Assembly: GCF_025766255.1 (NCBI RefSeq)
Contig: NW_026516825.1
Coordinates: forward strand, 1-64,000
Length of the DNA stretch: 64,000 bases
Direction: 5' to 3'
Source: Zychaea mexicana
Lineage: Eukaryota; Mucoromycota; Mucoromycetes; Mucorales; Lichtheimiaceae
Of this stretch, positions 52,779 to 64,000 are shown in pieces. The position numbers were made by a program, and so were the translations under genes. The notes under the pieces were generated by a model. That model saw only the letters and a list, made by a program, of their open reading frames with translations, had not been told where the DNA came from and ran no database searches. Each line of letters starts with the position of its first letter. The stretch's first letter is position 1.

Positions 52779-54487
52779 TTAGCTCTTCGTCAAGGTAAAA
52801 GTATCTACGACGTTTCCAAGTGAGCCATCAAGGCGTACTTGGTGGTGTGTGAAAGTAAGCGACGAAGGGGTGATTTTAACTGTGGAATAGCCATAACTGT
52901 CATAGCGTACAGCAGACCAATCCGCATACGGACCAGTGGTGTTAAATATAACAGTAGCTTCAGGAGGACCAGCATTGCCGTTAATAACCTCAACATATGA
53001 AGCTGCGTTGTGGAACGAGCCATTCCCAGCGATGTTGCCTTTTGCGACTGGCAATGTTCGCTCGTAGTTATGGACATGACCACTGTTGAATAAAATCAGG
53101 GATAATATTCGCATATCAGTGAGTAGAAAATTCCTCGTACTCACCAGCTTGAACTTACGTAAGATAAAGATCTACATCGTGTTTCAAAAGCACGGGTTCA
53201 AGTCCTCCCCAATGTTCTTGAGTTACGCTGTTCACAGGGCCGTCACGGATACGCGCTGCATTTGATGCACAATCTTCAGAGTTGGGAGCACTGCAGTAGA
53301 CGGGATGATGGGTGATCAAAATGATCCAAGGGCGCTGCTTTCGGTGCTTGTTGGCCTCAGCAAGATCCTCTTCGAGCCAGTTGATAGAGGTCTGGATCAT
53401 CTCGTCAGTTCCATCAAAGTAAACTTCAGTAGAGAAAGATACAAGATGAAGCGACTTGTAGTTGAAGCTGTACATGAGTGAGTTGTCAAAGTTCGAATCC
53501 TCAAAAGGAACGTTCTTGAACCGGTTCTTGTAGTGCGAGTAGTTGTATGCACCTTCGTGGTTCCCAGGTACGCCCAAATAAGGTACTTGGCTCCACACCT
53601 CTTGCATCAAGTTCATGTATTGATCTCCCTTTCTACCATCAAAGTCTTTCATGTCGTATGCCTATATAATTACACAGTGTTCGCAACAAGAATATAGATG
53701 AAATCTAGTATTGTACTGGGTAATGCTTACCTGATCTCCCGACAAAGTCATGAAATCATACCTGTGGGTTTTAGACAATTCGATGAGTTGGGGCAAAGCG
53801 ACAGCGTTATTGAGCCCCTGAGCACGCATTGATATGAGTTCAAACGATACTAGTTAGAATATTAAACGTGCAGATCGTCCCTTTATGTACTTACAATATC
53901 TGCTATTGCCAAAAAGCTGAACTCTTTCCCCTTAGACGCAGTGTGAAATTCATAAACCGATGACCACTTCCATGTTGAATCACCATAGGCACCCACTTGG
54001 TAGCAGTAGACAGTGGCCGGACGAAGTCTTTTTGTTTTGGCTTGATGTAACGAGATAGTGCGATGTGCTTCTCCCTCATCAACAAACTCCCACATCTCAC
54101 AAAATATAAACAAAGTTATTTTTGGTCAATCCCCTTGTATAGTTTATATATTACCTCAGTACGGATGGCCTCGGCAGATTTATTATGCTTCTTGGGCCAG
54201 TACTTGAACATGCTCTGCTCAGCAGGGGACAAGGTAGCGAACTCGACACGAGCGTACTTGGATTCGTCAGCAAGGGAAAGGTGGATTTGTTGGGGCTCGA
54301 ATGCGCCGTAGGTGCGGTTCCAGTCAACCTCGGGATAGGTGTTATAGCGATCGGGCTCAGGCCACATGCCTGGTCCACCAGGAAACTGTTGGTCTTCCTG
54401 GCGTGGAACCATGATTGTATATGCCGAAACCAGCGTAGTCGTGGTGATAGTTGCAAGCAGCAGCAGCAAAGCGGATAGTTTCAACAT
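52779..54487 (-). CDS. Secreted purple acid phosphatase
   Basis: Exons 54487-54155, 54095-53895, 53817-53731, 53661-53159 and 53082-52779 join to 475 residues. A signal peptide (LSALLLLLATITTTTLVSA) is followed by the N-terminal fibronectin-like domain (EPQQIHLSL to YEFHTASKG). The dinuclear-metal motifs are all present in order: ADIG (D177), SGDQAYD (D206, Y209), GNHE (N241, H242), THHPVY (H325, H326) and GHVHNYE (H377, H379). Tyr in the second motif is the residue that gives these enzymes their colour. They release phosphate from organic esters outside the cell or in the wall. Several N-x-S/T sites fit secretion. The length matches plant and fungal high-molecular-weight forms. It converges with the F-box/LRR gene. 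Confidence 0.93.
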
Positions 54488-54841
54488 GGATACTGCAGCA
54501 AAAGGATCATGTATCGATAACCTCTTTTTAGATAGTTTTTATAGGGGAGCGGGGCGTAAACAATCGTGAAAGGGGTTATAAAGGAATCGAGCGCATGTGC
54601 ATGTTTTTGATGAGCATCTTGTTAGATGGTGATTACTTGCATATCCAATATGGAAAAATGTGACTCATTTTGTACATAGCGTAACCCGTCACCCTTCAGC
54701 CATTTACATCTTTACAATAAGACATATGCATCGAGCTCCCAATGATATCCACTTTTTTGTCCATTCACACCACACCCCTCGCTCATATTGAAAGGAAGAA
54801 CATTGATGCAGTAATTTTTGAAACTATTCACACAATAACTT
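54488..54841. promoter_or_regulatory. Phosphatase upstream region
   Basis: This 354-bp spacer between the ARG2 stop and the phosphatase start carries the phosphatase promoter. It contains TGACTCA at 54661-54667, 174 bp upstream of the phosphatase ATG. No CACGTG/CACGTT-type Pho4 site is evident. Confidence 0.4.
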
Positions 54842-56374
54842 CTATATTTTAATCAAAGGTCCGGTGAAGGATGCTGGGATTGATCGTGCGATAGATGCGT
54901 AACTGTCAATGTGCCGGAACCCGCCAGCGCCATACCAGAATAATACCCAGTTGGTATCCTTGAGTCGCAAGTAGCCGTTTGACCGTTCAAAGTACCTGGA
55001 GTGTACGTGGGAGGTACACAGAGCATCATTGAAAATTAGCCGTGATTTTGACGGATGGATAAAGTCTAAAACGCCATTTGCTTACCACTTATTGACTCCA
55101 TTATCTTGACGACTCCGCCATAAAAGTTCTGGATATGCGTCGCACATGCGCTTCCACAAGATATCCGTTAATCCAATACCTTGGCTCGTTGGTGCAATTG
55201 CAAATTTATCAAGATAATAATGCCCTCCTTGCTCTTTTGTCATGATGACTGCTCCCTCGTAATCCCCAGCAATGATGGCACCCGCAAGGACTTGACGCAA
55301 TCGGTCGTAAAATCCATCCTGATCCAGCTTTTTCTGGAAACTTGACTCCATCAACCGTGTCAGTCGCTCTAAATCCAGGTCATCCACATTGTCGTAATTG
55401 TGAATTTTAATACCATGTCGCAACACGGTTGTTCGGAGCTTATTCACACGGCGTGTGTCTTTGTTGGGGAGAGAGGATGAATAGAGCGGCTTGTCGGTGA
55501 CTAGGTTGGCGATGAGAGCTGAAGGGAGTGACGATGTGGGTACAATGACAGCTGATGACGACGTAGGCAGATCGGAGAGACAGGTGCGGATCATATCGAG
55601 GTTGCTAACTGCTGTTGGGTATCGTGCCTGCCATTCCACGTTCTGATCAAATGCACTGACGATAGAATCGTACTCTTCTTGGACATTGATTAGACTATGT
55701 GCTGTACCCGGCCGTTCGTGGTTGACAATACCACCATCATTATTGATAATGACGATCTTGGCAGGTACCGGACTGTTGTTGCTTTGTCTACGAACCATTT
55801 TTTGCGTCAATGCAATTATAACTTGGTTCCCGGTGATTGGCTGCTGCCGGCCAGCTTCGCTTGTCATGACGGGTATGACTACCGGGATTTGTCGATTGTC
55901 CAGGGAAGATTGGATGAAATCAAGCTGTGCTTCAATTCCGTGTGTTCCTTGCTCTAATACACCACCGTGGATAAGTCGAGCGCGTCCACCAGCCTTCTCA
56001 ATGCTTTCAACGAGTGCCATTGTCTCTCGCACCATCGTTTTGCTCAGATCTGCAGGTGTTTCAGTTTCCACAAACCATTGTGCATTATCGGACACCACGA
56101 TCGATGTTAGACCGAGCTTCTGCAGTTTGACAAGTGTCGATCCAACGGAATCCCACCCCTGCTTTTCAAACGGACCCTCCACTTTGGTCACGGCAAGTTG
56201 ATGTGCTGAAGGTGCTAGTAGCGCGTCGACGTACTTTTGGGGCGATAGTATGTTGGATGGTATTCGTGCCGCGTTTCCACTGCCAGATAAAAGATGTGAT
56301 GCTGTGAGTTCGGGCTGGGGTACGTATCGCTTTAAAAAATGCTGCAGTTCTCGTTTGCTCGGCGCTGTGTTCAT
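54842..56374 (-). CDS. ARG2: N-acetylglutamate synthase, mitochondrial
   Basis: Exons 56374-55086 and 54995-54842 join to 480 residues. The N-terminal two thirds resemble an amino-acid-kinase-like domain without catalytic motifs. The C-terminal third is the NAT/GNAT acetyltransferase domain: YEGAVIMTKEQGGHYYLDKF, IAPTSQGIGLTDILWKRM, LLWRSRQDNGVNKWYFERSN, GYLRLKDTNWVLFWYG. This WRSR..N.W.F..S block is diagnostic for fungal Arg2 and animal NAGS. The enzyme makes N-acetylglutamate from glutamate and acetyl-CoA, the first step of arginine synthesis, in mitochondria. The intron splits the W codon in VNKWYF, and its removal restores the diagnostic block. A classical targeting peptide is not obvious, so the true start might be slightly different. 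Confidence 0.92.
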
Positions 56375-58910
56375 TAAGTTTACTAAAAGCTCCTACATGT
56401 ATGCAACGCGCATATATCAATTGTTTTATATCCCTTTTCTCTCTCCTTCCAAATTGCATGATAAAGTGGAGAGCATCAAATACTTACTCGCACATCCTCT
56501 TGTTTTCCTTCGTCTACCTTCTGACGTGATTTCGTGATTTACTTTCGGGTGAGAACTAGATCGTCTTGTCATATAAACGTAAACTAAAAACAAGACCTAC
56601 TCCAACTTGCTGCACCTGTGATTTCTCTCGCAATGCCGACAACCGCCGAGCATGGCATCGGCGAGAAGCAGCATGTGTTAATGGCTTCACGAAATGTCGT
56701 AGCATTAAATTCCAAAGAGGAAAGAGAAAAAGACAATAACAAAATCTCGATTCATGGCATTTCTTCCCTCCACAAAGCTCACTGTGAGTCACGTCGGTGA
56801 GCGGATTTCCCGACCGAGCAAATTGGATGTTTGTTCGCTAATCCATTTAATCGTTTCTATTTAAGGCAACATCAGGATAGAAACCTGCAATGAACAAGTA
56901 GCACATGAGATTGGGGGCCGGGTTACATGATCAATACTATGCCAAAATCTTCAGCTTACTCAAATTATCCCCATAATTTAGCCTTTGATAATTCTTGATC
57001 CCTTTTAACGGGTTTGAATCGAGTCTACAGTATTAGCTAAGAGTGCGCATGAAGAAGGTTGATCTTTCAAAAAGCGAATTTTTGCACCTACTAGGGCGTA
57101 TTACGTAGCCCTAGTCCTTGCTAACAAAAAAAAGCTGCTGCCATGTATTCTGGATACCTCATAAACCACCAGAAGCTAGATGTTACACCGGCGATACAAT
57201 GGTTTCACATGGGGATTGACATCTGGGTGGCTGGCATTGTATTGGAACCTCTACAGCAAAATTGTAAAGTACAGTATGTACATGCACGCGATGCTATATA
57301 CACCGTGCGTTCTCCTTTTTTTTTCTATGAAAAGTTCAGTAAGCATGTCAAAACTGACAGTAACTTAGTGTTGTATGAGGTTATTACTGTGGGTACTACA
57401 TGTTTTCTAGGTGTCAAATTCGTTCTAAGATAGGACAGGATTTGGCATACACTAAGAATATATTTGTGCTACATAGGCGTCCCTATGTAGCTATTATATC
57501 AAATGACGTACGATTTTCGCTTTCTGGGCCGATGACAAGTTGACGCGAGCACGCAATAATGACACAGTCTACATTTTTCACCTTTTAATCAAGATCTGCT
57601 ACTGCATACATGAAATCGAATACGGCACGACTACGTGACCGGAAACATTTGATGGTTGTAGAGGTAGACGAGCATTATCAGTTACCATAGTGCTGCTGTA
57701 AGGATTGTGATAAACCGTAGTGTATGATCCATGTAAGAGCAACAGTTCTTACCGACCGAATCCATTTCTACTTTAACTGCCTTTCATAAGATGTGACCTT
57801 TTGATTAGACAGTAGAACAAGAGCAGCATAGTTATAAGACGGTTTGGAGCGTGCACTAATCTCGCTGACAGTCAATCTTCCATTTACTAAGTGCAGCTGA
57901 TCATGCTATATTCTGGTGCATAATGCCCAGCCCAAACCCACACACACAGAGATTTCTGGCTGTTAGGATGAGTGTGAGTCTAGCCTTTTCGGGACAAGAT
58001 GTACCCTACTCGATATGGATTTCCTTCACTAGGGTTTCTCCATTTGTCAAGAGGGACTAACGGATTTGCTCAGATAATACTCTACTTCCCTTTACTACTA
58101 TGCGCACGTACATTGCTGATAAACACTTAACATCTACATCCTTTACTATAACTCAACATCGTCTGTACCTTCCACTGACTACTTCTACTACTTAAGGTGC
58201 TGATGTCCTGTAGTGCAGAATCATGTGGTTTTCTCGAAGTCATGCTGTTGATGATGGCTTGAATACACACACCTTGCTTTTTGGAAGTAAGCAGCAAGCT
58301 CCTATACCACTGTAGTAAATGGATAAAAGCGGTGTTTGCTCTTTTCTCTAATATAATGTAGTACGATGACACTAGCAACACCACCAGGTACATTAAATGG
58401 ATGAAAATTATTATGATTATTAAATAGAAAATGAGCTTATTGCAGTCAGCGCCCTGGATTTACGGCATATAATTAGCATACTGTAGTGGTGGATTACAAG
58501 GACTCGAAGCACTTTGTCGAGCCTTGCTTGAAGTACGCTTCGGTTCGGTAGCTTATATATTACGATGTCAGAAGGAAACCTCTAGGCATGTTAGAAGTAA
58601 ACGCAAAAGGAATCATACACCTTATTGTAACGCAAGAGAGCAAAAATTGAGCATGACGCCAACTTGAGAATCACCCACTGTTGCACTGCAACCCGAGCTG
58701 TGCGCACACTCATAAACATAAACACACGAACCCAACAGCAGCAACAGCGTACACATAGTATACTCTCCTCTGCTCCTCGTCTTCAAACGATTCAAGTTTG
58801 TTTCTCTTTTCTGCCTTACTTATAGCTATGTCCTTTTGAATGAATTGTCTTAATTCTGTTTGCGCATTTCAGTTTCTCGAAGAAGTTCCTTGATTCCCAA
58901 TACCATCAGA
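56375..58910. other. Divergent intergenic region, ARG2 / PKC1
   Basis: This 2.5-kb stretch has no recognisable gene. Short frames such as 57143-57433 show no domain features. Two perfect small hairpins occur: CTAGGGC pairing across GTATTACGTA near 57090-57115, and CTACATAGG/CCTATGTAG at 57469-57490. The left end should hold the ARG2 promoter and the last few hundred bases the PKC1 promoter and leader. Confidence 0.5.
56785..56791. promoter_or_regulatory. Gcn4/Cpc1-type site upstream of ARG2
   Basis: TGAGTCA, the complement of TGACTCA, lies 411 bp upstream of the ARG2 start. Arginine genes in other fungi respond to Gcn4/Cpc1. The same 7-mer precedes ARO1 here. Chance occurrence is possible. 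Confidence 0.4.
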
Positions 58911-61900
58911 ATGGATGTACGTTCTTTTTTTCAACTTCCTGTATGATATTATAAACTCTATTTTATCTGTTAATAAGCTAACTTCGGCCTTTGCAACTTC
59001 GGCCTGCCTGCCGGCGGGCGCGGCGAAAATAAAACGACGTTTAGGATAAAATCGCAACACTAGAAGGGAAAATCACAGAATCCAAGCAAGGTCTAGCCGG
59101 AGCACTGTATGCAAGATCCATGGTCAAAGATCGGAATGCGGTTGCGCACGCTGAAATACAGATCACCGAGTATGAAAGAAGTCTGGCTTATTTCACTCAG
59201 GAACTGGCCAAGCTACAAGCCCGAAAAGCGTCGGCCGAAGAATCATTAGAACCTGCGTTAGCTGCATTGGAAATCGGGTCTACACGGGCCAACTCTGTAA
59301 AAAAACAGTACACCAACCTTGGTACGTTGTGTATTAATATGCCGTTCGTCTGAATATCCTTTATTAAACGTCGGTATTAACCGTCCTACTGTTTTTTCCT
59401 TTTGTTCAGAGCTATCAACAAGCGATACACCATATAACAAGCCCAAAGTGTCACTCAAACTACACGAAATCGATTACAAAGCGGATCTCGAACGCAAGTT
59501 ACTTTCTGGAATCAAAAACTTGGTGGAAGCTATCGGCCCCAGTAAAGGTGGTCGACGACGGCAAAGTGAAGTGAATGCACAGATGGAGCAAAGCTTACAA
59601 AAGCTGGATCTATTGAATCGGGCGCTTCGAAAGTACAAAGGCCTATATCTCGATGACACTCAAGACGATGGTTTGTAGACTAGTGATGATATAAACAGTA
59701 TCTAAAAAGACTCCTTTTTCCAACATCATCTTGCGTATTTCTCTAATCGAAACCAAAAAGGATTTGAGAGTACATTATCGACGGAACTACCATCTGGCAT
59801 ACGACAACCCGTGACAGGCACACTTCATCTCCAGATCATGCAAGCAAGGAATCTAGAACATGTACCAACACGATCAATGCGTGCGCCTGTAACCGTCGCC
59901 ACTGCCAAAATGGATGGAAATATTGTTTACCGCTCACACCCCACGCGAACAGACAAGTGGTTCGAGAATTGCGAGATCCACGTCAACAAAGGATCCGAGC
60001 TTGAAATTGAAATTTACGACGAGAGCTCTGATAAGCGACGACTTATTGGCATTATCTGGCTGAAAATAGCAGACATTGCCGAAGCCTTACGTAAACAAAA
60101 AGTCAGAGATGGACAGGACGATATAGGATGGGTTTCTGCAAGGATCGCTCAGGAACAAGGGAATATCCTATCTGCAGACTCGAATGTCTCGGCTCAAACT
60201 GGATATTCAACACCATCGCCCCCACCTCCACCGCCTAATAGTGCGTCAACCAGTAGGACGAATGGTGATATTCATCATCGATCCTCTCTACGCAAAGGTG
60301 GAGATGAAGCAGGGATAATGGAATGGTTTGATGTGGAGCCATATGGTGAACTTGCTTTACGGCTAAATTTTGGTAATTCCAGACATTACACTACTATTGG
60401 GCATATTATTAGTTTTCGTGTACGATAGGTTCTTATGTTGTCTTCATCCTTGTAGTGCGAGAAACTCTTAGTAAAAAACCCAAGATAACTCGTAACAAAC
60501 TGACCCGTGTGGGTGCTGTTCGTCAGAGGCCAGACGGAGAACGACACGAAGTCAACGGCCATTATTTCGTGGAACAACGCTTTTATAATGTCATGAAATG
60601 CGCACTTTGTGGCGACTTTTTGGTGAAAAGCGGGTTTCGTTGTGATGGTAAGAACCATCTTTACTTTCTTTTTTTAAATTCGCTCTATACTTACTTGAAG
60701 CACTAGACACTTTTTAAAGTAATCTAATCATATTTACAAACTAGATTGTGCATACACTTGCCATAGAAAATGCTATGGAAGAGTTGTTACTAAATGTATA
60801 ACGAGATCACAAACAGATAGTGTTAGTATCAGTGTATGCTTGTAGCAACAATAACACGGTTATCATCCATTAACAGCTCCGTCATAACCAATGCTGCCCT
60901 TTAGGACAAAGAAGAAGACCGCCTCAATCATCGTATACCCCATCGTTTTGTTCAAATCACGAATATCGGGGCCAATTGGTGTTGTCACTGTGGACATGTG
61001 TTGTCGCTTGGCTCCCGCAAGGCACGAAAATGCTCTGGTAATTATTACTGCGTATAGCATCTAGTCAACCTCTCAATTCAGTCTTTTGAAAAAGTATACT
61101 GACCTCAAGAACATCATTGATAAAAAAAACAGAATGTGGCATTACAAGCCATACAACCTGTGCTCGGTTAGTACCCGACTTTTGCGGGTTGTCAATGGAA
61201 ATTGCAAACCAAATGTTGGCTGAGATCAGAGCCGCGCAAGACCGACCAACCCCACCGCCGCATCGACAGTCAATGCCGGTACTGGCAGCCACAACAAGCG
61301 GCAGTACGCAAACGCCCGCACTGATTTCTCGAACAAATACTATAGGGGATGTGGAATCCATTGATTCGCTCTCAGTGCAGGCTTCCGATGCTGCATCCGT
61401 TCGCCGATATTCCTTAACAAGTGTCGGTGACAGCAACAGTAACGAGGATCCGTACTCCAACGTATATACAAGTGGTAATACCGATGCCATGATACCCAGG
61501 CTGCGTATACCACCCAGAGGAAACCGTGTTACTTGTGAAGAGCAAGAACAGGACGATAATAGTACTGTTGTTGCATCTCGTGAAGATCCATATCTACGTA
61601 TCTACCAGCAGCTCGATATCCAACTTCAGGGTCATTATAGCGAAACACCTGTCAGCCACCATAATCTGAACACTCCGGTATGAACAGGAATAGATCGACC
61701 GCACATAACGATTAGTGATACGATATACAATGCCGCTTACAAATTGTGTAATAGATTGATGACCTAAACGACCAACGTCGTCAAGAAGTATCCCTTCAAG
61801 ATTTCTCTTTCCAAACAGTGATCGGCAGAGGAACATTCGGCAAGGTACAATATAACTTTTCTAACCTTCATACTACCTAACTAACAATTTTTCGTGTAAA

Positions 61901-63187
61901 AATAAAAAAAGGTGATTCTAGCAAGAAATAACCATGATAGAAAGCCATATGCTATCAAAATACTTAAGAAGAGGTCAATGCTCGATGATGATAGCATTGA
62001 GAGGTGAGAAAAGTTCCTATGCATCGGCTGCTTCAACAATCTGTTAGCGAGCTACCGTGACTGACGACACATGACTTGTTATAGTACCCGTCTGGAAAAG
62101 CGCGTGTTTCAAGCTGTCAATCGCAACTCACACCCATTCTTGACTAAACTCCACTCAAGCTTCCAAACCGATAGCCACCTTTTCTTTGTCATGGAATACA
62201 TAAGCGGCGGTGATTTGATGAGCCATATTCAACGCGAGACATTTTCCGAAAGACGGGCAAAGTAAGCATTGCTCTTTTTAATCCAACAGCGATACCTCTT
62301 GTTGTTTTCTATAGATTTTACTAACCAGACTCGCTTTTGTTTTTTAATTGTGCTTAAAAACGATTCCACTCATTCTAGGTTTTATGCAAGTGAAGTTCTA
62401 CTTGGACTTGAACATTTCCATAACCTTGGTATTATTTACCGTGATCTAAAGCTCGAAAACATTATGCTGGGTCCCGATGGTCATATCAAGATCGGTGACT
62501 ATGGTATGTGCAAAGACGACATGTGGTATGGTTCCAAGACGAATACCATGTGTGGAACGCCCGGATTTATGGCACCAGAGATTTTGTTGCATCAAGGTTA
62601 TGGTCGTGCTGTCGACTGGTGGGCATTCGGCGTACTTATCTATCAGATGGTGTTTGCTAGGGTATGCTTTTACACACCATATTGTGTGCACCACAACCAC
62701 TCTTGAAAACCTCCTACTTTTTCTCTCTATCTATTTATAAAATCTAACCTCTAAATTACATTAGCCGCCTTTTCCTGCAGAACACGACGATGAAATATAT
62801 GATGCGACTTTGAACGACGAAATTTTATATCCCATGAAGGCCTCAACGGTGTCTATTTCCATTTGTGAGCAACTACTGAACCGGGATCCGACGAGGCGGC
62901 TCGGATCTGGAGAGGGAGATGCAGCTGAAGTAAAAGCACATCCCTTCTTCAATGGTATCGACTGGAAAGCCTTATTAGCCAAGCGTGTATGTCCTCCTTT
63001 CTTGCCGACAATTGTTGGAGCTTTGGATACCTCCAACTTTGACGAAGAATTTACTCAGGAGACACCAGACATAACACCAACAAACTCAATACTATCTCCT
63101 GCAGAGCAGCAAGAGTTTAAAGGGTTTGACTACACTGCAGAATGGGCTGCTAATAGTACCGATGTGATTAGCAGCATCAGAGTCTAA
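58911..63187 (+). CDS. PKC1: Protein kinase C, cell-wall integrity pathway
   Basis: Thirteen exons join in phase to 1055 residues: 58911-58916, 59045-59321, 59410-59670, 59761-60372, 60456-60647, 60745-60821, 60905-61037, 61133-61677, 61755-61844, 61912-62003, 62085-62261, 62379-62661 and 62765-63187. Two N-terminal coiled HR1 (Rho-binding) regions (about 2-170) precede a C2-like domain (about 198-300), two C1 zinc fingers (about 418-470 and 488-537) and the kinase: IGRGTFGKV (724-732), Lys747, YRDLKLEN (D843), DYG (861-863), activation-loop Thr877 and [10 protein letters not shown]. Pkc1 is activated by Rho1 and drives the wall-integrity MAP-kinase cascade. DYG is normal for fungal Pkc1, but Gly883 replaces the usual Glu. 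The first exon is just ATGGAT, and exons 3 and 6 use weak donors (GTTTGT, GTTAGT). Confidence 0.93.
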
Positions 63188-64000
63188 ATACATACTACCA
63201 TTATTACATTACATATTTTCTAACATGACAAATAACTACTACTGTATACTACTATGTTGACGACGATAACGTACATTACCAATGGCCTTCAGCTTCTCTT
63301 TTTTGCCCTATACTGTAAACATATATGTACCTAGTATAGTATCCTTTTTTCGTCAAACCCGACGACGTATTATAAGAATCTGCTATGCACATGTCTTAGA
63401 ATACTGTTAAGGTATGCCATCGAAATGTCATGCTCCTAATATGCTTTACAAATTGTAAATAAACAAACAACAAGGGTCTTATAGTAGAACCCTTTCTAAG
63501 TATGAAATTCAAAAGAAGAGGATAGATAGGTGAAACTAACACTCTGCAGAAGCGTTCGAATGAATTATTACAAGATGCTGAGAGCTTATCACTGCTACTA
63601 GAAATTTGCTTATGACTGCACAGTATATAGTTCTAGTGCATGGTAACGGTGGACTGCTCATTAAATGGGTAATTTGAGCTGTAGCAGTCCGCACCCGACA
63701 CACTTTCTTTTTCAAATGTGCGTACATAATGTCATGCACAGGAAGTTGTCATGCATTGTGCTCGAAATCATGTCAAGCTAATATATGATAAACAAAAAAA
63801 CAGACTAATGCATGCTTGAAACTGGTCTATAGGACAAAAAAACGTTATAACTCATCGGAACAGAGTGTCGTAAGATGTATCAAAAAACTTTCTTTTCTTA
63901 TCACAAGTAGGTTGTTGTTTATACATATAATAGTAGTGGTAAGCACTAGACATATAATACTGGGCTATACAAAGGTGGGTGGGGGGAAGTGTATATAATA
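63188..64000. other. PKC1 3' flank, no gene seen
   Basis: This is AT-rich 3' flank. AAATAAAC near 63458 could serve for polyadenylation of PKC1. Beyond it no frame, RNA gene or repeat is supported to the end of the window. Confidence 0.5.

Noticed and set aside
55686..56201. 171-residue plus frame inside ARG2
   Set aside because: Antisense shadow of ARG2; composition only mirrors the coding strand.
58970..59035. GC-rich segment in the first PKC1 intron (GCCTGCCGGCGGGC)
   Set aside because: It forms a small palindrome but is short and lies in an intron; no element or regulatory family could be assigned.

Overview
The window reads as nuclear DNA of an intron-rich filamentous fungus, most likely Mucoromycota (Mucorales-like). 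The conserved genes are fungal: a five-domain AROM protein, a Pkc1-type kinase with HR1, C2-like and paired C1 domains, an Eaf3/MRG15 protein, Naf1 and a GEP3-type mitochondrial GTPase. Introns are mostly 50-90 nt and GT-AG. Intergenic DNA is AT-rich and holds degraded DNA transposons. A ceruloplasmin-like cupredoxin protein, an interferon-6-16-like membrane peptide and two FATP-type acyl-CoA synthetases also fit an early-diverging fungus. The species is not determined.

Layout. 1-16.6 kb is repeat-dominated. It holds two short TA-flanked MITEs (182-561, 626-809), an AT-rich hairpin region, and an 8.6 kb near-perfect palindrome (arms 3648-7335 and 8578-12266). Each arm carries a broken multi-exon gene and a 22-bp minisatellite. 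A pogo/Tigger-like relic (about 12550-13280) abuts the palindrome. 16.6-19.6 kb holds an F-box gene and an eight-exon EAF3 gene. 19.6-25.6 kb is gene-poor and contains a 2235-bp CACTA-type element (23106-25340) with a GTA target duplication. 25.7-41.4 kb is gene-dense: IFI6-like peptide, ceruloplasmin-like protein, ARO1, GEP3-like GTPase, NAF1 and an FANCM/Mph1 helicase. 41.5-49.1 kb holds two tandem FAT1/FATP genes separated by 2.1 kb of non-coding DNA. 50.7-56.4 kb holds an F-box/LRR protein, a secreted purple acid phosphatase and mitochondrial N-acetylglutamate synthase. 58.9-63.2 kb holds PKC1.

The genes are housekeeping functions, not a single pathway: aromatic amino-acid synthesis (ARO1), arginine synthesis (ARG2), fatty-acid activation (two FAT1 copies), cell-wall signalling (PKC1), chromatin (EAF3), H/ACA snoRNP assembly (NAF1), fork repair (FANCM/Mph1) and phosphate scavenging. 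Gcn4-type TGACTCA motifs lie upstream of both amino-acid genes. The most unusual structure is the large palindrome. Exon joins for the main genes were worked out by hand from splice signals and reading phase. Every joined frame closes exactly, but none has been checked against transcripts.
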